64,000 bases of DNA from positions 4,031,501 through 4,095,500 of the forward strand of contig CM037473.1 of the NCBI GenBank assembly GCA_021014325.1. Direction: 5' to 3'. Positions 1 through 11,374 of this stretch are shown here, one piece after another. Under the pieces are notes generated by a model that was not told the DNA's origin, ran no database searches, and saw only the letters and a program-made list of their open reading frames with translations. Position 1 is the first letter of the stretch; every line of letters starts with the position of its first letter. Source of the stretch: Plazaster borealis (lineage: Eukaryota > Echinodermata > Asteroidea > Forcipulatida > Labidiasteridae). Position numbers and translations under genes: made by a program.

Positions 1-1434
1 GATCGTCATGGAGTAGAAGCGCCCCTGTGTATGCAAGATGTAAGGCACATTCGCAGACAAATCAAACGCCGAGTAGGTTTTCAACACAATGGAGATGGCT
101 TGACCCTGGTTCAAAATTCCATATGTTCACCAAAAGACAACAATTATTTGAAGTACAGTGAATATTACATAATTTCAACTGAGCTCTTTAAATATTTTGA
201 CGCTAGATCAAATCTTCTCTTGCTAGTGTATTTATTTGAACTCGCGATATGGTGGGGAAAAAGTATTGCTTATAGGAGTATTTTTCTTTGTTATGCGATC
301 TGTTGTCGAGTATAATTTGTTCTATGTCCAGTCAGTCCGCAGCACACACAAAAGCCGTTGCGCTGTATGCATGGCTCGGACGTGCGTGACCTGACCTCTC
401 TTTGATTATTTATTGAATATTCCCACAATTGCTAATATTAGGAGTGTATCGTCCATTTTGCTATGACAATAATTGACTTTACTGACATTCTAGTGGTGTA
501 TTTTGATCGTCAAATTTTCTTACAAAAAGAAACGAAACCAACATAATAACATCACAATATTTCTCTCTTACACATTCTACCACAAGCCAATACTTACATT
601 AATGGAAAGAAAATGTCATACTCTGTCAGAAAAAACAGTTGGTTTCGAGACTAATTTCCAGTCAGGGCACAAAAAATGCTGACGGCAGTCCAAAACGTCG
701 TAACGTAAAAAGTTGCCATGATCGCACATGTAATTCCTGCATTCTGATTGGTGGAGACGGGCTGTGTGAACTGTCCCGGATGTACAATATCATAACACAT
801 GTAATGGGGTAAACGACGTTTGTTTACTACGTTTTAAAGCTTGTTATTGGCAACAGACAAGTCAACTTTATCTCATAACCCTTATAACACCATGCAATGA
901 TAACATAAACAATAACAAATTAATAAGTACCCTTGTGAAAACAGAAAACAGAAATTTTTGGCATTATTATTATTATCATAATTTTTTTTAAATAGGTTGA
1001 GGAACAATCACCTGCAAGTAATAAGGTTTCTGTCCAGGATAATAACTTACTGTTGAGGGTTTACAAATTTTGTGGCAAGTGAAATAGTCTACACCAAAAT
1101 AAGAGAGGGCATTTTCACTTAAACTTACAAACAGTTTTATCTTATTGCATTATGTATATAAAAACACCAAGCTGTAGACACATTGTTTAATTTTCATTAA
1201 CCGAGTTGTAAAAAAGAAAAGAAAGTCTCTGTTTTTTTATAGACAAAGTACACAATTCAAAAACAAAAGCAAAAGACAAAAAACATATAAAATAACTAAA
1301 ATCTAACCCACTAAATTTACATGAAAACTTAACACGCTGACAATAAGTATCCACACAATTGACCTGCAACAGGGCAACCAGAAAGAGATTACCCTAATAT
1401 TTCATATTTAGTCGAAATTGAAAGGCCAGCATAG
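1..1434. other. Non-coding flank, no gene recognised
   Basis: AT-rich sequence with only short chance open frames. I see no domain, splice pattern or clear repeat. A single 94-codon frame at 31-315 has no recognisable motif and I do not call it a gene. The stretch ends at ATAG (1431-1434), the left target-site duplication of the LTR-element complex. Confidence 0.5.
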
Positions 1435-1509
1435 TGTTACGATCCAAAAATCTCCAAACTATCCGTGAATATAAATCACTCAAAAAGCCAGAATTTTCTC
1501 AGATGCAAC

Positions 1510-2330
1510 TGTTATGAGACCCTAATACATGTACATGTAATTACGTGTATACAACGCACGCTGTCAATCATTTTCTGTGTGTAAGGTCGTTAACCCTAGT
1601 GGGCGGTGCTAATAGAATGATCTAGAGTAGTACTTTCTAGAAAACGACACAAATCCTTTATATACGGGCTGGGGGTAAATCTAGGACGGGACACAAATAC
1701 TCAAGACTGGTGGAAGCTACGACTTCTGTGATTGTGATTCAACTCGTTGGAGGAGCTTTTGGTAGAGTTCGCTTTTGACCGAGTGCAGTTAAAGAGCTTA
1801 ATTTAAATCCGGAAAGGACAGTTTCGAACTTAATCTACAGTTCGGTATTTTGGGGTCTTCTTCCCCATATTTTGTGGCGGGTGTCAGATTGTGTACCCGT
1901 TGTTGCTTCGTCTTCTTCTGGACATTTTTCGGAGTGAGTTCGCCCCGTGATAGCTCATAGTCACATCGGCAAAGAACTGTTTTACCGCCCCTGGAGTTGA
2001 TCGTTTTAGAGCCAGTGTATGTGATCCTCGCTGTATCTTCTGTTGCCGTGATCCTCGCCTGTATTTCATCCCGGTTGACGTATTAGCCTGTGAGATTACT
2101 TATTTTGTATACGATCTATTTTAATGTACACTTGTTTTACTCAATCATTGTACGTTTGTTAAACCCAATAGGTATTTGAAGTGGCCGATAGTTTCATTAT
2201 TAAATCACTTTGATTCTGTGTTCTTTACATCCGTGTCACCTTGTTTGAGTTCTTTGTTGCATCTGAGAAAATTCAGGCTTTTTGAGTGATTTATATTCAC
2301 GGATAGTTTGGAAATTTTTGGATCGTAACA
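1510..2330 (+). repeat. 5' LTR of the Gmr1-like element
   Basis: Starts TGTTATGA and ends ATCGTAACA, so its ends are short inverted repeats of the TG...CA kind. The U3 part contains a TATA-like tatatacggg at about 1660. The sequence from 1536 recurs in the 3' LTR, which lacks about 21 bp between two ATG repeats near the start. A primer-binding site follows directly. About 821 bp long. Confidence 0.8.
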
Positions 2331-2332
2331 AA

Positions 2333-2351
2333 TTGGGGGCCTGTCCGGGAA
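2333..2351 (+). promoter_or_regulatory. Primer-binding site, tRNA-Pro type
   Basis: TGGGGGCCTGTCCGGGAA lies two bases after the 5' LTR. It differs at three positions from the tRNA-Pro primer-binding sequence known from gammaretroviruses (TGGGGGCTCGTCCGGGAT). This fixes the LTR end and the minus-strand priming site. Confidence 0.65.
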
Positions 2352-2422
2352 ATCGAACAAAAATAAGCCGTATATTTCTGTGTACAATTGTCAAACAAGG
2401 TTGCACGTTTTATTGTTACTAG

Positions 2423-2642
2423 CAGGCGCGGATCCAGGGGGGGCGTGGGGGGCGCACCCCCCCCCATTTAAAATAAAAAAAAAAAAGAGAGAAAAGAAAA
2501 AAAGAGGGAGAGAGAGAGAAGGGGGGGGGGGAAGAAATGGGGAAGCTTTGTGTTACGCAGGCGCAACAACCTTCATTTATCATTTTGCTGCTTGGTACAT
2601 TTTCACGCCCCCCCCGTTTGGAAAATCCTGGATCCGCCCCTG
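2423..2642. mobile_element. Small hAT-like non-autonomous element in the retrotransposon leader
   Basis: Ends are CAGGCGCGGATCCAGG and CCTGGATCCGCCCCTG, inverted copies of each other, flanked by ACTAG (2418-2422 and 2643-2647), a 5-bp target-site duplication. The right 60 bp closely match the right end of the 1-kb element at 10153-11185, so it is probably an internal deletion of that family. CAGGGGCGG-type ends with 5-bp TSDs fit the hAT5 group, but no transposase is present. It interrupts the leader between the primer-binding site and gag. Confidence 0.65.
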
Positions 2643-2666
2643 ACTAGTCTGTAGTGTTGTATAAAA

Positions 2667-4200
2667 ATGGCTAGTGAGTTTGATGCACAAGCTTTCGTGG
2701 ATTCTGAAGATTTGTCAATCGAGAAGTTGCAACAGTTATCAAAAGACGAGTTGCACGGAGTTGCCAAACACGTTCATGTAGAAATTTCTAGAAGTGCCAA
2801 AAAGGCAAAACTAGTGAACGTTCTAGCGGGAGTACTGAACTTAGAGTTGTCTCAGTCTCCGCAGACTTTTGATCGAGAAATTGAGCGAGAAAAGGCAAAA
2901 GAAAGAGAAGAAAAGGCAAAAGAAAGATAATTTGAATTGCGTTAAGCTTGAATTAGAAGTGGGTTCAAAGAAAGGCAAGGAGAGAACTCCAATTGATTTT
3001 GATCTAGCGAAAAACGTGAGGTTGGTGCCAAAATTCAACGAACACGATGTTGATACGTATTTTCTGTCGTTTGAGAAGATTGCCAAAAATCTTAGTTGGC
3101 CTGAGAAATATTGGCCTTTGCTCCTGCAGAGCACTTTTGTGGGTAAGGCTCAGAGAGTCTATGCCACACTTTCAGAGGACCAATGTAGTAAATATTCTAC
3201 GGTTAAGGCATCCATTTTAAATGCGTATGAGTTGGTTCCTGAGGCGTATAGACAGAAATTTAGAAAACTGACTAGATTGAATGGCCAGACCTTTGTTGAA
3301 TTCGCTAGACAGAAGGAAATTGTTTTTGATCGATGGTATCAGTCTCTCAAATGTGCGAAAAATTTTGAGGAGTTAAAAGAAGTTGTCCTCATGGAAGAAT
3401 TCAAAAACAGTGTCCCTCTGAGTATCAAAACCCATTTGGAAGAACACAAGATCACCAAATTAAGGAAAGCTGCAGTGGTAGCTGATGATTATGAATTAAC
3501 TCATAAAATGAGTATGGGCAAAACTAATTTCCAGTCAAAGGGTTTTTACCAAAATACTAAGGGCAAGTCAGGTTCAGAGGCGCAGTCTAGCACTGGAAGT
3601 CCGTATTCATGGGATAGAAAGCCTTCATCACCGAGTGGAGCCAAGGACGACCAGAAGAAGTCTTTTCCTCCGTGTGATTACTGTCATAAGAAGGGTCACA
3701 CGAAGGCGAGATGTTTCAAGTTCATCGCTGACGAGCGAGGGCGGTCTGAAAAGCCTGTCGCTTTTGTCCGTAAGGACACTCTACTTCGTAGGAAGTCCGG
3801 TGAGGCCGATGGCAACCGTGTTTCTTCTTCGAAGATATCTGATGAAATCAACAAAGTTGATGAAATCTACAAAGATTTTGTTCATTGTGGTGAGGTGTCG
3901 TGTGTGTCTGATGTAGCCGACAGTCCAGTTGTCATCCTAAGGGATACAGGCGCGTCACAGTCACTGATGCTGGAGGATGTGTTGTCAATGTCTCCAGACA
4001 GTTCGCTAAATGCGACAATGTTGATTCAAGGTATTGGGGGTAATTTTATGTCTGTCCCGTTGCATAGGGTAAATTTGAAATGTGATTTGTTCACTGGCCC
4101 TGTGGATGTTGGAGTTGTTCCTAGTCTACCGATGAAAGGTGTCGGATTATTGCTAGGTAATGACGTTGCGGGAGGCAAAGTGTCGGCATCCCCTATTGTC
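2667..4200 (+). pseudogene. gag and protease region of the Gmr1-like element (frame-damaged)
   Basis: The gag start is taken at 2667, shortly after the leader insertion. This frame ends at 2930 in a lysine/glutamate-rich stretch, and gag-like sequence resumes in another frame from about 2950, so small indels separate the two. The second part has a capsid-like helical segment and a CCHC knuckle (CDYCHKKGHTKARC) near 3678-3719. The retropepsin motif DTGAS follows at about 3950, inside RDTGASQSL. Gag and protease share one frame from about 2950 onward. The product would form the particle core and process the polyprotein. The gag break argues against activity. Confidence 0.7.
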
Positions 4201-4399
4201 TCTGGTGAACCTGTGGATGAGCCAGAAATTCATGCTTTGGAGGAAGAGTTTCCAGAAATCTTCCCCGAATGTGCAGTGACGAGATCTCAGATGAAGCAAA
4301 CGGAAAAGGAGGTTGCAGAGTCAGTGCCTATAGAGGAGGACTCTGGTGTTTGGCTGGCTGAAACCTTTTTTAGTGATTTAGGAGAAAAGGAGGGAGTGT

Positions 4400-5883
4400 C
4401 TCAAGATGCTAAGTTTAGCCGATCCTCGCTGATAGAGCAGCAGAAAGCGGACCCAGATCTGAGGAAGCTCACCCAGACAGCGTGTTCTGAGGAAGAGGCT
4501 CAAGGGGTTCCGGAATGCTACTACGTCAAGTCTGGCGTGTTAATGAGGAAATGGAGACCTACCCAGAAACCAGCTGATGAAGAATGGAGTATTGTTCATC
4601 AAATTGTTGTTCCTCCATGTTACCGTGATGAGATCTTGAGAATCACTCACGAAATTCCGGTTGCGGGTCATCTTGGTATCAGAAAGACTCAAGCTAGAGT
4701 CATGGCTCATTTTTATTGGCCTAAGCTACATCAAGATGTGGTGGAATTCTGCAAGACGTGCCATACGTGTCAGATGGTGGGAAAGCCACAGCCATCGATC
4801 AAGCCTGCACCGATGATACCAATTCCTGCGTTTGATGAGCCGTTTACGAGAGTCCTGGTGGATTGTGTGGGTCCTCTACCGCGGACAAAGTCCGGGCATC
4901 AGTATTTGTTGACCATAATGGATTTGTCAACCAGATTTCCAGAGGCCATTCCACTGAGGAAGATAACAGCCAAAGTTGTTGTTGAGGCTCTTATGCAGTT
5001 TTTCACAAGATATGGTTTACCGAAAGAAGTGCAGTCCGATCAGGGGTCTAACTTCATGTCGGGTGTGTTTCAGGAAGTTCTGCGTGAGCTGGGAATCAAG
5101 CAGTTAAAATCATCTGCATATCATCCGCAGTCTCAAGGAGCTCTAGAGAGGTACCACCAAACCCTCAAGAATATGATAAGGGCTTACTGCGAGGATTTCC
5201 CAGAAGATTAGGACAAAGGAATTCCCTTCCTGTTGTTTGCAACCAGGGACTCGCCGAACGAGTCAACTGGTTTTACTCCGTTTGAGTTGGTCTACGGTCA
5301 TGAGGTGAGGGGGCCTTTGAAACTCATTAAGGAGAGGTTTTTGTCAGAGGATGAGGAGACCAATCTGCTCGACTATGTGTCGAACTTTAAGGAGAGGTTG
5401 TCTAGGGCATGTTCTGTGGCACAAGAACATCTGAAAGTGTCTCAACGGGTCATGAAGACGAGAGCAGACAGGAAATCTGAAGTCCGCATCTTTAAACCTG
5501 GCGAAAAAGTGCTAGTGCTGTTGCCTCTGCCTGGCAACCCCCTTAAAGCAAAGTTTAGTGGGCCCTACTATGTCAAAAAGAAACTCAATGATGTCAATTA
5601 CGTAATCAGTACCCAAGACCGAAGAAAGAGCCAAAGAGTTTGTCATGTTAACATGCTCAAGAAGTATTATGAGCGTGATAATTCTGGCCAGCCTGTGGGG
5701 GTAGCTGTCATTGAGGCAAAACCTGACGATGACAACTCATGCAATGAAGACTTGGAGACAAAAACGTCTGAACTTGAATTTTTAGCTGTTCAGCTTTCTA
5801 ACTCTGAAATTCTTGCTAATTTGGACGAAATCCTTGGTTATTTGCACAAACCTACTCCAGAGGTACAAGCAAGTTTGTTCTGA
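4400..5883 (+). pseudogene. Integrase of the Gmr1-like element, with one internal stop
   Basis: In order: an HHCC zinc domain (histidines in the HEIPVAGHLG segment and a CKTCHTC pair, about 4650-4770), then the DDE core with Asp in LVDCVGP (about 4860), Asp in QSDQGSNF (about 5040) and Glu in GALERYHQ (about 5145). A GPY/F-type C-terminal module (FSGPYYVKKK) follows at about 5555. A TAG at 5209-5211 interrupts the frame just after the catalytic core, and the same frame continues to a TGA at 5881-5883. The enzyme would insert element cDNA into host DNA. Its position upstream of reverse transcriptase is the diagnostic oddity. Confidence 0.8.
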
Positions 5884-5884
5884 C

Positions 5885-7369
5885 AAACCAGGTCGTGCGT
5901 CGGTAGCAGTTCATGATGTTGATGTAGGAAAGTCAAGACCTATAAAACAAGCTCCCTACCGACTTAACCCGGACAAGTTAGCCAAGGTTCGGGAGGAGGT
6001 TAAATTCATGATAAAACATGACATTATCGAACCTAGTCAGAGTTCTTGGAGTTCTCCCATTGTCATGGTACCAAAGCCAGACGGTACTCTTAGATTTTGT
6101 CAGATTTTGTCAAGACCTATAAAACAAGCTCCCTACCGACTTAACCCGGACAAGTTAGCCAAGGTTCGGGAGGAGGTTAAATTCATGATAAAACATGACA
6201 TTATCGAACCTAGTCAGAATTCTTGGAGTTCTCCCATTGTCATGGTACCAAAGCCAGACGGTACTCTTAGATTTTGTATAGATTATAGAAAAGTCAATGC
6301 AGAAACTAAGACGGATTCTTATCCGATCCCAAGGTTGGAAGATTGTATTGATCGAGTGGGAAATTCGGCGTTTGTCAGTAAAATAGATCTGTTGAAAGGT
6401 TATTGGCAGGTGCCCTTGACTGACCGAGCCAAAGAAATTTCCGCATTTGTGACACCCGATGGTCTCTACCAATGTAAAACAATGCCCTTTGGGATGAAAA
6501 ACGCCCCGGCTACGTTTCAGAGAATGATGAGCCAAGTCATTGCTGGGCTGGACAATTGTGTTGTCTATATTGATGACATTTTGGTATACAGCGATAACTG
6601 GAAAGACCATCTGAAACACTTGGGTGCCCTGTTTGATAAGCTTTCTAAAGCAAACTTGGTGGCGAATCTCAAAAAGAGTGAGTTTGCCAAAGCAACGGTG
6701 ACCTACTTAGGTCATGTGGTCGGTCAGGGTCACGTGCTACCACGAGTAGCAAAGATCAAAGCTATTCAAGAATTTCCCATGCCCACAGGAAAGAGAGAAT
6801 TGATGAGATTCCTGGGTATGAGTGGATTTTACAGAAAGTTTGTTCCAAACTTTAGCACCATTGCGACTCCATTGACTCAACTTTTACAGAAGAATGTAAA
6901 GTTTGTTTGGTCTGTCTCTTGTCAAAAGGCGTTTGATAATTTAAAGGCCATTCTGACAAACGAACCAGTTCTGGCTGCACCAAATTGTGACAAGGCGTTC
7001 AGAATAGCCACTGACGCCAGTGATGTTGGTGTCGGAGCAGTTTTGCTCCAAGATGATGAGTCTGGAATCGAGCGACCTATCAGTTACTTTTCAAAGAAAC
7101 TGAACAAATACCAGGCAAAATACTCCACCATCGAAAAAGAGGCGTTAGGTTTAGTTCTTGCCCTACAACACTTTGAGGTGTATGTAACGAATGGTGCTGG
7201 GGAGACGATCATTTATACTGATCATAACCCACTTGTGTTTTTGGAGAAATTCAAAACCAAGAACCAGAGGTTATTCCGCTGGAGTTTGATTTTGCAACCA
7301 TATCCACTCAAGATTGTTCATATCGCTGGGAAGAGCAATGTAATTGCGGATGCTCTGTCCAGAGTTTAG
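5885..7369 (+). pseudogene. Reverse transcriptase and RNase H of the Gmr1-like element
   Basis: This frame lies +1 relative to integrase. The RT part contains RFCIDYRKVN, SKIDLLKGYWQ, PFGMKNAPATFQRMM and the catalytic YIDDILVYSD (about 6567-6596). RNase H follows with TDASDVGVGA, EKEALG and TDHNPL, and the region ends with IADALSRV just before the stop. A 177-bp in-frame tandem duplication (5932-6108 and 6109-6285) repeats the RT entry segment beginning RPIKQAPYRL. The RT and RNase H catalytic residues I looked for are intact, but the duplication and the frame break from integrase make function doubtful. Confidence 0.8.
5932..6285 (+). repeat. 177-bp tandem duplication inside RT
   Basis: The segment beginning GTCAAGACCTATAAAACAAG at 5932 restarts at 6109. 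The two units differ by only a few bases that I could see (AGAGTTC versus AGAATTC). 177 bases is 59 codons, so the frame is kept. The left unit ends in CAGATTTTGT, which is also repeated at the joint. Confidence 0.85.
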
Positions 7370-7569
7370 AATAATGTACTTAAGCACAATTGGTATTATT
7401 TCTGATGTGCTAAACCAGTAACAGTGTTTGTAAGATTATTGCTGTTAGCAGATTATGGTAAAATGTCTAAGTCGGACGTAACTAAATTGCTTAAATTTTA
7501 AATAATTTTGAAGTTTATGTTAACATTCCTTTTTGAAACGAAAATTTCCTTATGTAAATTTTCTTATTT

Positions 7570-7581
7570 TATGGGGGGAGA
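7570..7581 (+). promoter_or_regulatory. Polypurine tract of the Gmr1-like element
   Basis: ATGGGGGGAGA lies directly before TGTTATG of the 3' LTR. It is the expected plus-strand primer and fixes the 3' LTR start at 7582. Confidence 0.7.
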
Positions 7582-7891
7582 TGTTATGTAATTACGTGTA
7601 TACAACGCACGCTGTCAATCATTTTCTGTGTGTAAGGTCGTTACCCTAGTGGGCGGTGCTAATAGAATGATCTAGAGTAGTACTTTCTAGAAAACGACAC
7701 AAATCCTTTATATACGGGCTGGGGGTAAATCTAGGACGGGACACAAACACTCAAGACTGGTGGAAGCTACGACTTCTGTGATTGTGATTCAACTCGTTGG
7801 AGGAGCTTTTGGTAGAGTTCGCTTTTGACCGAGTGCAGTTAAAGAGCTTAATTTAAATCCGGAAAGGACAGTTTCGAACTTAATCTACAGT
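7582..7891 (+). repeat. Truncated 3' LTR
   Basis: Matches the first part of the 5' LTR, lacking about 21 bp near its start, and stops abruptly after CTACAGTT. The following base begins an inverted LTR segment, so about 500 bp of the 3' LTR are missing. Confidence 0.8.
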
Positions 7892-8300
7892 TGACACCTG
7901 CCAAAAAATATGGGGAAGAAGACCCCAAAATACCGAACTGTAGATTAAGTTCGAAAATGTCCTTTCCGGAATTAAATTAAGCTCTTAAACTGCACTCGGT
8001 CAAAAGCGAACTCTACCAAAAGCTCCTCCAACGAGTTGAAAAACACTCACAGAAGTCGTAGCTTCCACCAGTCTTGAGTATTTGTGTCCAAACCAAAATT
8101 TATCCGCAGCCCGTATATAAAGGATTTGTGAAGTTTTCTGGAAAGTACTAAAACCTAACTTCAAACTTCCAGAGCATTCTAGATCATTCATAACGGATTA
8201 GCACCGCCCACTAGGGTCAACGGACTTACACACAGAGAATGATTGACAGCGTGCGTTGTACACACGTAATCACAAGTACATGTATTAGGGTCTCATAACA
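7892..8300 (-). repeat. Inverted partial LTR
   Basis: Reverse complement of LTR positions equivalent to 1510-1886, with many small differences from the plus-strand copies. With 1435-1509 it makes up the two ends of a minus-oriented LTR with ATAG flanks. It is more diverged than the two plus-strand LTRs are from each other, so it is probably the older insertion. Confidence 0.75.
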
Positions 8301-8304
8301 ATAG

Positions 8305-10152
8305 CAAAACTGATTACCAACGATGCAGCTGCAAGAATATTTCAGATTCATATGCTACGTGTGAATAATCCATATATGCAAAAATCAATTGTGTCGTTAT
8401 TGAGTTTAAGCAACTTTCACATCGTAACAACTCTCCGGTAAGCAGATAAAAAATGAAACAAAATCAGTGTCATGTTTTTCTAACGCCAAAGTTTTTTGTG
8501 CAATTGATCTCATTTAACTTACGTAACTTGAAATACTACATAACATGTGAATACTTTGAATTTAAAAGGCATCTATTTCAGACATCAACAAGAATAAAAG
8601 TTTCAGGATTTGTGAAAACCCATCATTTATTTAATTGTGATTTTTAAACAAACTCCGTTCATGATTCTTTTTGTGTTCTCATTATTAATCATGTCATTAG
8701 CAAACAAAGCAAAGCAAAATCAATTTGTACAGACAGACAGAGCCAGACTAGTACTGGAAAATGGATTGCAAAGTACCAACAGTTAAAGAGAGGGAGAAAG
8801 AGTGTGATTTCTGTAATCTGGCTGGAACTGGCAGAGCTGATGAGGAGTCGGTGGCCATGACGGGGTTGGCTGGTGAAACCTGCAAATAAAGAATAGCACA
8901 GGAGCGATTGTTAAAACAACTTTCTGAACATGTTTCTATTTATACCAATCTTTAGGACAAATATTGGAATAAAAATCAATGAAATAACATTTTAAAAGTG
9001 GGACACAATTGCAAATTGTAATATGAAAATGTGACAACTAAAATTAATGATTAGTTTGTGTTTGTTTCAAGGCTGGGGTACTGGATTGGAATTAATGTCT
9101 TGTTAAAAACGAATGTCTGTTTTTCATCGAAAGTTATTTACGCAGAATTCAAACAACATGTTTCCATTTCATACGATGCATGGAAAACAAACAGTTTTCT
9201 GAATCAATGTAAAAACGGCACTACTTAATAATACGGTATTATTATTATTGTTTAAAACAAATGGAAAGTGTAATCCATCATGTCAATAATGATCAATGTT
9301 TTTAAAGAAAGACAAAAGCCATTGATTAAAATCTAAATCAACTTCAGTCTTCAATCAAATTAAAGGCCTAAAAAAAAGCTGTAGCTTTCTCAAAAATGGC
9401 GATTATTATGAATTTATTCTCATTTTTTCATTAATTGAGTGCAGTTGCACATGTACTGTACTTATAATATTTTATATTTAAAACAATAATTAACAAAACA
9501 TGAACTGTTGTGTGTATACTAAAAGTTAAATGCTAGTAATTGCAACCTTTTTTCATTTATGTTGGCCCTATCGTTGAGTCACATGGTTTTACCACGCACA
9601 CACAATTCAACGCCATGCCGTCGTAAAACACGACCAACAAAATAACAAAAATGGCAAAATCGCGCAGATTACTTTCCCTGCTAGATACAAGGTAAACAAG
9701 TAATTTAACACAAGATACGCTTGTGTAGTTCTGTACATGGCTATCAGCAGCGGCGTTGTTATTGAGTAAAGTAATTTTGACCAACGTTTGGTCGACATTG
9801 ATCACATTAATGGTACATAGGTTAAAAATATTTACCCAACGAGATGAGTTGGTCAATTTCAAAATACCTTTATTGGTTAACCTATTATTGGGTGGCTTCA
9901 TTAAACCCTGATAGCTAAAACTTCCCTAGTAACTGGTCATTGGTAAAACCTTTTAACCATCACTTGGTAAAAGATAATTGGAGTACCTTAAGACCAACAG
10001 ATGGTCCCTTGTTTACCGTTATATTGGTTTAAAAGTGTGTAACATTGATACTTGTTTTTAACCTTTGTTTTGGGTAAGCTCAATCAAAAACCAAATCCAG
10101 TTGGTTTAACCTTCCCCATGTATTGGTGAATCCTTACAGCTATCTTGGTGAT
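8305..10152. other. Non-coding stretch, partly TTGGT-motif-rich
   Basis: 8305-9550 is AT-rich with no recognised gene. From about 9780 to 10150, and again after the transposon at 11186-11330, short TTGGT/ACCAA motifs recur in both orientations. This resembles the style of the fold-back element at 40715-41839, so it may be an old non-autonomous element interrupted by the 10153-11185 insertion. I could not find its ends. Confidence 0.3.
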
Positions 10153-11185
10153 CAGGGGCGGAAACAGGGGGGGGGGGGGTGGGGGCGGGCGCCCCCCCTT
10201 TCCGTCAGCAAAACCCCCCAAAATGCCACAAAATGTGTGTGTTGTACTTCCCCCCCAGAGGCAGGATGGATTACTTTTTCATCCTATGCCACTCACATTT
10301 TTTCTTTCTGCCAAAATTAATCTTTCATGATACGTCACTTGTAATTGTTTAGATTTGCAACAATAACATAGCATTTGAAACCTGATGTGTCAATTTTTCC
10401 GGGATAATACGACAGTAAGCTTGAATTTGAGAAACGATCTTACCCACTATGTTTTTAATGAATATGCATGAAACCAGATAATGCAGCGACCAGATCCAAA
10501 CGTGAGATTTGTGGTATTACAATTTTCTTTGAGTAAAATTAGAAGATTGATATGGATCAAAAGTGCTTAAAAAGTGTGTCTATTTCTCTGTTTTAGGCAC
10601 ACAGAGGCTTGATTTTTCACCCCTCAAAAGGCCAAAAGCTCAGCTTCCGGGGCCTTCGCCCCCTGGACCCCCATCGGGGCTTCACCCCTGGACCCCACCA
10701 TCGATGTTACAAGAAAATTTCCCAGTAAATTTAGAAGAGTGAAATGGATCAGAAGTGCTTAAGTGGATCAGAAGTGCTTAAAAAGTTTGTCTACTTCTCT
10801 GTTTCTCATATCGTTTGTCTCACCACGGAGGAAGAATCCTCCTCACCGAACACTTTTTTGTCCCTGAATAAATATTAATTGCAGCCTGCATTTTGATTTT
10901 ATAACTCAGGGTGGCTGATTCAATGATTCCCAACTCGAAAATGATGTTTAAATAATGATCTTGCTAAAACAAAATTGGTTGAAGTGGTCAGATATTGCAT
11001 GAGATCGCACCACAGAGCATCTAGAATCCTAACTGTTTCGGAGCATATAAGAGGGCCCCGGAACCAATGCCGTTAGGGCTTCGCGTTACGCGCTCCCAGG
11101 CGCCACAAATTGCATTCACTATTTGCTGCTTGGTACATTTTCACGCCCCCCCCCCCCGTTTGGAAAAATTCTGGATCCGCCTCTG
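10153..11185. mobile_element. hAT5-like DNA transposon derivative with 5-bp TSD
   Basis: Begins CAGGGGCGGAAACAGGGGG and ends CTGGATCCGCCTCTG, flanked by GTGAT (10148-10152 and 11186-11190). The ends are G-rich and C-rich inverted repeats. The interior holds a CTTCGCCCCCTGGACCCC-type GC-rich patch repeated twice (about 10650-10700) and a short duplication of GTGGATCAGAAGTGCTTAA (about 10750). No intact transposase frame is visible. It shares its right end with the 220-bp element at 2423-2642. Confidence 0.65.
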
Positions 11186-11374
11186 GTGATGGTCCTTTAA
11201 TATGACCAACAATTGGTCAGTTGTTCTATAAAGACTACATAACCATTGGTTAAAACAATATGTTGCCAACATATTATATTTACTAACAGTTGATGGAGAA
11301 AATCGACATACTCTTAGTGACATAAAGTTGGGTGTAATTCTAGAAAATTGTGATGCTCTTCATCTTATTAAAAT

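Larger units (their letters stand above)
1435..8300 (+). mobile_element. Gmr1-like Ty3/gypsy retrotransposon nested in an inverted LTR of its own family
   Basis: The outer limits are TGTTACGATCC at 1435 and CTCATAACA ending at 8300, flanked by ATAG on both sides (1431-1434 and 8301-8304). The outer 75 bp (1435-1509) and 7892-8300 are minus-strand copies of the two ends of the LTR. The plus-strand element sits between them: 5' LTR at 1510-2330, internal coding region, truncated 3' LTR at 7582-7891. Pol order is protease, integrase, reverse transcriptase, RNase H. This is the order described for the deuterostome Gmr1 group of Ty3/gypsy elements, not the usual gypsy order. Several frame lesions show that the copy is dead. 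I infer that a plus-strand element inserted into a minus-strand LTR and then lost part of both at the right junction. Confidence 0.8.

Noticed and set aside
31..315. 94-codon open frame at the left edge
   Set aside because: No motif, no splice or promoter support, and composition is like the surrounding AT-rich DNA.
3635..3916. 93-codon plus-strand frame inside gag
   Set aside because: Out of frame with the CCHC and protease motifs. It is a shadow of the gag frame.
6155..6619. 154-codon minus-strand frame opposite RT
   Set aside because: Lies antisense to conserved RT motifs and shows no domain.
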